Positions 1 to 4,939 of a stretch of 5,925 bases of DNA are shown piece after piece. This DNA is from JACMLD01 sp040004415. GTDB taxonomy: Bacteria > Bacteroidota > Bacteroidia > Chitinophagales > Chitinophagaceae. A model generated the notes under the pieces. That model did not search any database and was not told where the DNA came from. It saw nothing but the letters and a program-made list of their open reading frames with translations. The stretch lies in NCBI GenBank assembly GCA_040004415.1, contig JBDUAY010000371.1, positions 1 through 5,925 on the forward strand, given 5' to 3'. Numbering within the stretch: position 1 is the stretch's first letter; every line of letters starts with the position of its first letter. Made by a program: the position numbers and the translations under genes.

Positions 1-150
1 AAAAAAGAAGCTGATCTTTTGTAGTAAACTTGCAATGGTTTTTTCCCGGGATACTGATTCAAAAACGGGATATGGTAAAGTTCCAATAGATTTTTCACAA
101 ATAACATATTCCCATTTTTCTTCTTTAAAGACAGCATTTTCTGAATCCAT
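1..150 (-). CDS. 5' part of an unrecognised gene, cut by the window edge
   Basis: On the minus strand an ATG at 150-148 opens a frame that runs 50 codons without a stop to the edge of the window, so only the N-terminus is visible. The protein begins MDSENAVFKEEKWEYV and is acidic and hydrophilic at first, with no signal peptide or membrane segment in the visible part. I recognise no domain. It lies downstream of the 73-aa gene on the same strand, but about 400 bp and a terminator-like hairpin separate them, so it is probably transcribed on its own. The leader before the ATG is A/T-rich with no obvious Shine-Dalgarno sequence, as is usual in Bacteroidota. A 50-codon open frame in AT-rich DNA can occur by chance, so confidence is moderate. 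Confidence 0.5.
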   Translation of the reverse strand, partial: MDSENAVFKEEKWEYVICEKSIGTLPYPVFESVSREKTIASLLQKISFFF

Positions 151-521
151 TACAATAAAAGCCTAAGTTAATAGTAAGTGTATTTTTAGATAATTCTCCC
201 GCGTCCAGTCAAAAAATAGCGTGAATGAACAGGATTGCCTAAAACTCATACAAAAAAAAGCAGTGGTTATTTTTGGAAATCGTTGGATATACAACGTATC
301 TATTGATGATGGTAATATTTGAACACTTCAGCGGGCGACTGTTTCCACAGCCACCGTTTTTATGGCTGCGTTCACTAATTTGCTACCTGCGTTATATAAT
401 TCGCAGATGCACCGGATATTTATGAGAATAGCGTTTTTTTTACTAAGGAATTACTTAAAATCTATCGGCACCATCCCGTACTTGCGTAATGGGTTTATAT
501 CAACAGCAAACCACACCGGTA
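151..521. other. gene-free intergenic stretch
   Basis: I see no convincing gene here on either strand. A plus-strand frame from 362 to 622 exists, but it runs through the terminator-like hairpin and antisense into the 73-aa gene, and its product looks like no protein I know. The stretch contains a 6-bp inverted repeat (CAGCCA at 348-353 and TGGCTG at 363-368, loop of 9) and a 5-bp one (CGTTG/CAACG near 281-296). The part next to 150 should carry the promoter of the gene starting there. A TTGAC-like word lies about 60 bp upstream of that ATG on the minus strand, but I cannot find a convincing partner box of either the sigma-70 or the Bacteroidota TAnnTTTG type. Confidence 0.45.
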
Positions 522-543
522 GAAAAAAGGATCTTTTAAGATC
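522..543 (-). terminator. probable Rho-independent terminator after the 73-aa gene
   Basis: Read on the minus strand, a 6-bp stem GATCTT/AAGATC (543-538 and 535-530) closes on a 2-nt loop, or 5 bp with a 4-nt loop. Two bases later comes a run of six T (528-523). It starts about 10 nt after the stop codon of the 73-aa gene, where the end of the cupin-kinase transcript would be expected. The stem is short and AT-rich, so termination may be inefficient. Position and T-run are the main support. Confidence 0.45.
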
Positions 544-553
544 AATTTTGATA

Positions 554-775
554 TCATACCAGGTTCATTTTTCGCTGCAGCCGGAGGGGATAGTTACGAA
601 TAAAGACATTACCGGTTGGTGAAATATTAATGCTCCCTTCTGTTATGTGCAGGATTTCGAATTCCATATACTGAAGTTTTTCAATCAGACGCTCTACTGT
701 GCGCTTGTCCTTCTCATCTGTTAAAGCCGTATAAAACTCGTGATTATAAGTGACAAGGTTATAAAGTGTTTGCAT
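554..775 (-). CDS. small hypothetical protein, 73 aa
   Basis: This is an unrecognised small soluble protein. It begins MQTLYNLVTYNHEFYTAL, continues with a charged, probably helical segment (about residues 18-38, rich in Lys, Arg and Glu) and then a probable beta-rich part (about 39-64, containing EILHITEGSINISPTG). There is no signal peptide, membrane segment, Cys pair or known motif. It starts 34 nt after the stop of the upstream histidine-kinase-like gene on the same strand and is followed closely by a terminator-like hairpin, which fits the last gene of a cupin-kinase-small protein operon. The leader is very AT-rich without a Shine-Dalgarno sequence. Amino acid composition looks protein-like and the frame is the best on either strand, but at this length a chance frame cannot be excluded. 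It may act with the kinase; that is inference from position only. Confidence 0.6.
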   Translation of the reverse strand: MQTLYNLVTYNHEFYTALTDEKDKRTVERLIEKLQYMEFEILHITEGSINISPTGNVFIRNYPLRLQRKMNLV

Positions 776-809
776 TTTATATTATTATAAAAACCTGTTT
801 AAATAAATA

Positions 810-2270
810 TCACCACTCATCCAGCCTGAATATGACCTGCAGCGTATAGCCTTCACCAGGGCTGGATAAAGTGGTCACCGTGCCATTGTGCTGTTTTGCC
901 CGGCTGATCATATCTTTAATACCGGTGCCGCTTTTGCGTTCAGCCAAATCACAACCTATACCATTGTCTGAAACAAACAAGACGATTTCATCATCCTGCC
1001 GGCTAATATCAACGCTGGCACGGGTAGCATCTGCGTACTGCAGAATGTTACCTACCTGCTGCTGAACAATTCGGAAGATATCCAGTTGCAGTTTTTCATC
1101 CAGGGTTGAGAGGTTCACGCCATAATCATTGATTGCAAATTGGACTGGTTGTCCCATTGCCACATCATCTATCAGAATCTTTATACTTTTAACCAGTCCC
1201 ATTAACTGGATAAACGGGGGCGAGAGTGCTTTTGAGATCCGCCTGACGCTTTCCATCACCTGCATAATATAGTTTCCAGAACCATCCAGAAGGGTATCCC
1301 TGTTCAGTTCATCCTTCTTTGCCATTTCAATATATAACTTGGCGGCACCCAGTACATGGTTGACATTATCCAGTAATTCTTTTCCTACGGTTGCCCGCTC
1401 TTTCTCCAGAAGAGCCAGTACCAACCCGGTGGTTTCTTTTTCCCAGGCGAGCCTTTCAGCCACCAGTTTTTTTTCAAGTAGAATCCTTTGAGTGATATCC
1501 TGTGTGGCGCCAATCATCCGGCATGCCTGGTCACCTTCGTAAATAATATGGCCTCGGTCATGTACCCATGCGTATTGATCGTCTGCTTTTTTAAACCGGT
1601 ATTCAACCTCCCATTGGGAGGAAGTCTTTTCATTTTTCACAACGCTCAAACCTGATAAGATCCGCGCCTTGTCGTCCGGATGGATTTGATCTTCCCAAAA
1701 ACGTTGAGGTATTAATGCATTTTCTACCGCATAGCCGAACACCCTTTTATGACCACCATCTATCCAAAACAGTTCTTTGTTAATAAGATCCCATTCCCAA
1801 AGACAATCATTGGTGACTTCGGTGATAAACTTGTAGAACCCCGTTTTAATTTGCAATTGCTGTTCCAGGCTGGTTGGAAATTCCAAATCGGTAGATTTAT
1901 TACTGCTTTTAAACGAAACCGACAGCGTATTGTCGCAGTAATAAGTGATGACATCAAACCAGGCGCCCATTTCGCCCCAGTATTCCTGGAAATGCACCGG
2001 TATATTCTTTTTAAATGCCTTATGGTACACAGCATAAAATTCAAGCGGTATCAAACTGGCAAATGCTTCCCATAAATTGCGGCCAATAATATCGGCAGCC
2101 TTCACCTTTAATATTTTTTCCGCTGCTTTATTCCAGTATTGTACCGTCCATTTTTTATCAACAGTGAAAAACCCGTTGACGATGATTTCGGCAATTGGTT
2201 TACCAGCATAACCATTGTGCCTTGCTTGTTTTTTAATTCCATTCTTTGCTAAGATAATACCTGCATCCAT
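810..2270 (-). CDS. two-PAS sensor histidine kinase-like protein lacking the phosphoacceptor His
   Basis: This 486-aa protein is probably cytoplasmic, with no membrane segments. Domains in order: PAS (about 25-115), a PAS_3/PAC sensor (about 144-263, with WEWDL, HPDD and GATQDITQR), a short linker helix, a HisKA_3-like dimerisation segment (about 285-350) and an HATPase_c domain (about 390-486). The ATP lobe keeps the N-box Asn (N408), DNGIG (D435-G439), GTGI (G448-I451) and the closing SSPGEGY. In the dimerisation helix the family's usual E-L-H-D-N reads E298-L-L-D-N302, so the His that normally accepts phosphate is L300. The codon is CTG (1373-1371), two changes away from either His codon. 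The usual N-box Glu is Q404. PAS ligands cannot be told from sequence. It starts 10 nt after the cupin gene, so the two are surely cotranscribed. No response regulator gene adjoins it. It may be a pseudokinase, an ATP-dependent partner of another kinase, or an eroding gene; the frame itself is intact. Confidence 0.92.
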   Translation of the reverse strand: MDAGIILAKNGIKKQARHNGYAGKPIAEIIVNGFFTVDKKWTVQYWNKAAEKILKVKAADIIGRNLWEAFASLIPLEFYAVYHKAFKKNIPVHFQEYWGEMGAWFDVITYYCDNTLSVSFKSSNKSTDLEFPTSLEQQLQIKTGFYKFITEVTNDCLWEWDLINKELFWIDGGHKRVFGYAVENALIPQRFWEDQIHPDDKARILSGLSVVKNEKTSSQWEVEYRFKKADDQYAWVHDRGHIIYEGDQACRMIGATQDITQRILLEKKLVAERLAWEKETTGLVLALLEKERATVGKELLDNVNHVLGAAKLYIEMAKKDELNRDTLLDGSGNYIMQVMESVRRISKALSPPFIQLMGLVKSIKILIDDVAMGQPVQFAINDYGVNLSTLDEKLQLDIFRIVQQQVGNILQYADATRASVDISRQDDEIVLFVSDNGIGCDLAERKSGTGIKDMISRAKQHNGTVTTLSSPGEGYTLQVIFRLDEW

Positions 2271-2280
2271 GTTTTGTTTT

Positions 2281-2664
2281 TTATTCGTATCCGCTTTTGA
2301 TGATAGTCAGGATCATTTTAAAACGGCCGTCAGGTGTAATATGATTTTCTGTGTGCGCTGGTATGACAATTCCTTCGCCAGTTTTTACCATATGGGGAAT
2401 TTTATCAATCACAATCTCTGCCTGACCTTCAATTATCTGCGCGAATGTGTCAAAAGGGGATGTCTTTTCAGTTAGCCCTTCACCGCTGTCAAATGACATC
2501 ACACTCACATTACCGGTTGACTTTTTTATGATGGTTTTTATTACTACTGCATTTGCCATATACTCAATGATTTCAACAATGATGTGGGTTTTTGACTTCT
2601 CCAATTCGGCACTTGCAGTTTTTTCGTTACTCCCATTGCTATTAATATTTTTTATGTGGCTCAT
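2281..2664 (-). CDS. small cupin-domain protein
   Basis: This 127-aa soluble protein holds one cupin_2 beta-barrel over about residues 35-122, after a polar N-terminal extension of roughly 25 residues. It resembles the small Bacteroidota cupins with the core NVSVMSFDSGEGL, then TSPFDTFAQIIEG, then GEGIVIPAHTENH and a closing RFKMILTIIKSGYE. In cupin motif 1 the metal-ligand positions are not His (E66-K67-T68-S69); motif 2 keeps P102-x-H104-x-x-N107. Metal-dependent enzyme activity is therefore doubtful, and a ligand-binding or regulatory role is more likely (inference). It is the first gene of the probable operon with the PAS kinase-like gene, whose start lies 10 nt after this stop. The ATG at 2664 was chosen because the N-terminal extension is polar and the upstream bases carry no better start. 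The leader contains no clear Shine-Dalgarno sequence. Confidence 0.92.
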   Translation of the reverse strand: MSHIKNINSNGSNEKTASAELEKSKTHIIVEIIEYMANAVVIKTIIKKSTGNVSVMSFDSGEGLTEKTSPFDTFAQIIEGQAEIVIDKIPHMVKTGEGIVIPAHTENHITPDGRFKMILTIIKSGYE

Positions 2665-2866
2665 TTCTAAAGTTGCGACTATTTTACCAGCGTATCGTTA
2701 CACATACCTGTAAAATGCTTGCATAATTCACACATTCAACCGGATAACGGCGGAACCGTTGAAATGGACTCGCCATTTTACGCTTAGTGAAACCGGATAG
2801 CAGAGGATACAAGGATTCAAAAGAAATCAGAACAAACAATATTTTTCTTTTTCGATGTTGCGTGCC

Positions 2867-2904
2867 TGTCAGCATTGTCAGTAAACTGTCCATTGTCAGT
2901 TGTC
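2867..2904 (+). repeat. cluster of TGTC / CATTGTCAGT direct repeats
   Basis: Five TGTC words start at 2867, 2876, 2887, 2894 and 2901. Two of them sit in exact copies of CATTGTCAGT (2873-2882 and 2891-2900, 18 bp start to start). The cluster lies about 200 bp upstream of the cupin start codon. It could be an array of regulator half-sites or a local duplication; no promoter has been placed next to it, so a regulatory role is inference. Confidence 0.45.
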
Positions 2905-3021
2905 GTTTTTTTGATTGAATAAGGGTATGGATACATGTTTGCGTTTGCCGTAGGTGCTTCTTTTTATAGCGGTTATCAGCCAACCCGAAGTACGCATACC
3001 TGTATCCGCCGGGCTAGTTGG

Positions 3022-3048
3022 ATGCGCTTATACGGGTCTGAAGCGCAT
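3022..3048. repeat. 8-bp perfect inverted repeat after the protease gene
   Basis: ATGCGCTT (3022-3029) and AAGCGCAT (3041-3048) are perfect inverted copies around an 11-nt loop. The hairpin begins 7 nt after the TAA at 3058-3056 that would end the full-length protease frame, so it may be a relic transcription end signal. No T-run follows on the minus strand, so it is not a standard Rho-independent terminator. It could also be an operator. Confidence 0.5.
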
Positions 3049-3055
3049 ACGATTG

Positions 3056-4015
3056 TTAGCGGTTGATCGTACCCGCTTGTACAATCGGGGATGACCGGTA
3101 AGCCAGTAAAGCGGACTCCATTCGAATAACCTCTGCTGCGGTAAAAAGACGGAAGCAGTCTTCATAGGTACCGTCCATAAAGTCACGATAGTGTATGTCG
3201 TTGGCGGAATTGCCGTTATTGCCGGTTTGTATAACGCCGGGGCCAGTGACTGCGGCACTTGCCTAGTTGACTTTTCCGCCGGAATGATCACTGCCGCTGC
3301 CTGCAGGATCATCGCCATAGTTATGATACAAATTTGAATAATGCCCTGTTTGATGGGTTAAGGTATTAACGGAACTGTATCGGGTATAACTGCCACCCGG
3401 CAAGGTGCGGTAATCTACGACCACACCCTGTTCATCCGGGTGGCCGTCATCTGGAAAACTTGCATAGCCGGGAAGATTATCTGACAAATCACTCACCCAA
3501 ATATTAAAATATCGTTCTGTATACCATGCCGGGCTACCGCCTGACACAGTATGTTTAACCCTATCATCAATGGTAAAACTATTTTCCTGGGTGGTGCGCC
3601 GTTCAATGCCGGTAGTTGCCTGTCCCATTGGGTCAGTTGCAGCAAGACAAAATTGTATCACCGAATGTCCTGCGATCGCCTGTATCCAACCGGCAAGCCT
3701 GCCTGCAGTTTTGGTTCCTGCGAAATTATTATTCAAAGTATCAAGCTGCGCAGTAAGCTGTGCAGCTGCCGGGTGCTTGAGTACAATGTGAAACACGACC
3801 GGAACACGATACAACGGCAGGCCATTGGTGCCTTTGTGGTAAAAAACATCTGTCATTGCTTTATTGAATTCAGGAACGCCCTGTTGAAACTGCAATTGCG
3901 CCTGCAGCCTGTGTGCAAAAATGAAATGCACGTGTGGCATAGTACCACACAGGTCCTGTGCCACCATACAATGTGTTATGGCAGCTAACAGCATAAAAAA
4001 CAGGACAATTTTCAT
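3056..4015 (-). pseudogene. M43 cytophagalysin/pappalysin-like zinc metalloprotease, degraded
   Basis: Read through one TAG (3265-3263), this frame gives a 320-codon gene with the order of an M43B-type secreted protease: signal peptide, propeptide-like segment, VPVVFHIVLK, QFCLAATDP, GIERRTT, the FNIWVSDL strand, the GVVVDY region, the zinc helix and, after the TAG, a Met-turn region HYRDFMDGTYEDC followed by LFTAAEVIRMESAL and RSSP. Family members normally have HExxHxxxxxH. Here H221, H225 and H231 are kept, but the catalytic Glu is Q222 (CAA at 3352-3350, one base from GAA). The Cys/DDTP segment expected between zinc helix and Met-turn is not recognisable, and the Met-turn itself is altered (FMDG rather than YMDY). 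Several independent losses in the active site plus the in-frame stop point to a pseudogene rather than one sequencing error. No type IX secretion sorting domain follows. It stands alone, with about 200 bp to the upstream regulator gene. Confidence 0.8.
3263..4015 (-). CDS. open N-terminal part of the degraded M43 protease (250 aa)
   Basis: This is the part of the M43 protease frame that can still be translated without readthrough. It starts with an ATG and a typical export signal (MKIVLFFMLLAAITHCMVAQ, probable cleavage after AQ). No Cys sits in a proper lipobox, so periplasmic or secreted rather than lipoprotein. The product would stop shortly after the zinc-binding helix, ending DHSGGKVN, and would lack the Met-turn that completes the metzincin-type fold. 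With Gln in place of the catalytic Glu, peptidase activity is very unlikely. If expressed it might bind zinc or a peptide without cutting, but a non-functional fragment is the simpler reading. Confidence 0.6.
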   Translation of the reverse strand: MKIVLFFMLLAAITHCMVAQDLCGTMPHVHFIFAHRLQAQLQFQQGVPEFNKAMTDVFYHKGTNGLPLYRVPVVFHIVLKHPAAAQLTAQLDTLNNNFAGTKTAGRLAGWIQAIAGHSVIQFCLAATDPMGQATTGIERRTTQENSFTIDDRVKHTVSGGSPAWYTERYFNIWVSDLSDNLPGYASFPDDGHPDEQGVVVDYRTLPGGSYTRYSSVNTLTHQTGHYSNLYHNYGDDPAGSGSDHSGGKVN

Positions 4016-4165
4016 GACGATGTATCAGGCCTGCAATTAAAAATAAAAATTGAAAGGTTCTGTGATAAATAAGTCAGAATAGCTTTATGTGTAGATGAAT
4101 AAGCTGATTAATTAATTGTAGTATGTTTTTTCCCACGATCGTTGCTACTGGTGTGTGCTGTGCCT

Positions 4166-4209
4166 AAAAAAAAGGTTGTTGCACTGTACGGCTGCTTGTT
4201 GGGCGCAAC
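4166..4209 (-). terminator. weak terminator-like hairpin after the LytTR regulator
   Basis: On the minus strand GTTGCGC (4209-4203) can pair with GTGCAAC (4184-4178), 7 bp including one G-U pair, around an 18-nt loop. Four bases later comes a run of eight T (4173-4166). It begins 5 nt after the stop of the response regulator gene and would end the two-component transcript before the protease gene. The long loop makes the hairpin weak; the T-run is the best evidence. Confidence 0.4.
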
Positions 4210-4214
4210 GGTGA

Positions 4215-4937
4215 TTATTTTTTACCCAATAATTTCTGGACATTGTTTTTATACCCATCTGATACCGGTAACTCAATATCTGTTCCGGTCAGCAGAATCG
4301 TATCCTTCTTTATAATATAGATTGCGGTCAGCGAAACAATATAGGAACGGTGTATACGCAAAAATCTTTTTTCCGGTAACAATTCCTGGATTCCCTTCAT
4401 TGTAATCCGGGTAAGGAGCGGCCATTTACCGGACCTTAAATTGACACGTATATAATCTTTCACACCCTCGATGTATAAGATATCGGCAAGCACTACTTTT
4501 ACCAGGTTATATTCGACATTGATAAAGATAAACTCAGGTTCAGGAACCAACGTTTTGTTGATAGCGACCGACTGGTTATAGCTTGAAAACAACAGCGCCT
4601 TATTGGTAGCTTGTAAAAAGCGATCGAATGACACGGGCTTTACCAGGTAATCAATCGCATCGACATTAAATGCTTCAAGGGCATGATGGTCATAGGCAGT
4701 GACAAAAATCACCAGTGGCCGCGGGAATTGTCTTTCGATAAATTGCAATCCATTCAATCCTGGCATCTGGATATCAAGTATGATTAAATCGATCTTTTCT
4801 TTTTTTAATATATGACCTGCTTCAAATGCATTCCTGCACTTGGCCACCAGCTCCAGATATGACACCCGGTTAATATTGTCGGCCAAAAATTCCAGGGCCA
4901 GGTTTTCGTCATCAATTGCTATACAGCGTAGTTTCAT
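4215..4937 (-). CDS. LytTR-family response regulator
   Basis: A 240-aa transcription factor of a two-component system. The receiver domain (about 3-118) has the acidic pair D9-D10, the phosphorylation site D55 in LIILDIQMPG, the switch Thr T80 in VIFVTAYD and K100 in YLVKPVSFDRF, all intact. After a linker comes a LytTR DNA-binding domain (about 135-237) with the usual DILYIEGVKDY, LLTRITMKGIQELL and FLRIHRSYIVSL blocks; this mostly beta fold binds promoter DNA rather than using a helix-turn-helix. The ATG is 2 nt after the stop of the LytS-like kinase gene, so the two are translated from one message and the kinase is almost certainly its partner. Length and motifs are normal for Bacteroidota LytTR regulators. 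Target genes cannot be read from the window. The downstream protease pseudogene is separated by a terminator-like hairpin and is not clearly a target. Confidence 0.96.
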   Translation of the reverse strand: MKLRCIAIDDENLALEFLADNINRVSYLELVAKCRNAFEAGHILKKEKIDLIILDIQMPGLNGLQFIERQFPRPLVIFVTAYDHHALEAFNVDAIDYLVKPVSFDRFLQATNKALLFSSYNQSVAINKTLVPEPEFIFINVEYNLVKVVLADILYIEGVKDYIRVNLRSGKWPLLTRITMKGIQELLPEKRFLRIHRSYIVSLTAIYIIKKDTILLTGTDIELPVSDGYKNNVQKLLGKK

Positions 4938-4939
4938 AA

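Larger units (their letters stand above)
2665..3055. promoter_or_regulatory. non-coding region upstream of the cupin-kinase operon, rich in short repeats
   Basis: No convincing gene lies in these roughly 390 bp. A minus-strand frame at 2684-2983 has no recognisable product. The part nearest 2664 must supply the promoter and leader of the cupin operon, but I cannot place boxes confidently: the best TAnnTTTG-like word (minus strand, about 2672-2679) has mismatches and no clear -33 partner. The region contains two copies of AACCGGATA (2738-2746 and 2791-2799), a short hairpin AACGG/CCGTT (about 2746-2760), a TGTC cluster (2867-2904), two copies of CATACCTGTA (2703-2712 and 2995-3004) and an 8-bp inverted repeat (3022-3048). 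Any of these could be protein-binding sites. Equally, the stretch next to the protease pseudogene may simply be decayed DNA. Confidence 0.4.

Noticed and set aside
362..622. Plus-strand frame of 86 codons
   Set aside because: It crosses the terminator-like hairpin and overlaps the 73-aa gene antisense; the product resembles nothing known and no leader signals are visible. The minus-strand frame has far better context.
1749..2075. Frames of 108 and 94 codons (both strands) within the PAS region of the kinase
   Set aside because: They are shadows of the two-PAS coding sequence; the kinase frame carries clear domain motifs throughout.
2665..2700. Bacteroidota-type promoter (TAnnTTTG) just before the cupin start
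   Set aside because: The best word on the minus strand has mismatches and no suitable -33 box, and it would leave almost no leader. Not strong enough to annotate as a site.
2684..2983. Minus-strand frame of 99 codons upstream of the cupin gene
   Set aside because: The product is basic, low-similarity and motif-free, and the frame covers the region that should hold the cupin promoter and short repeats. Probably a chance frame.
3028..3318. Minus-strand frame of 96 codons overlapping the protease end
   Set aside because: It is in a different frame from the recognisable protease C-terminus, which lies in the original frame after the TAG; it is a shadow and not the product of a frameshift.
3551..3988. 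Plus-strand frame of 145 codons opposite the protease
   Set aside because: It is the antisense shadow of a recognisable M43 coding frame, with no domain of its own.
4090..4125. AT-rich palindrome (ATTAATTAAT) upstream of the protease gene
   Set aside because: Low-complexity A/T palindromes are expected in such spacers, and nothing else marks it as an operator.
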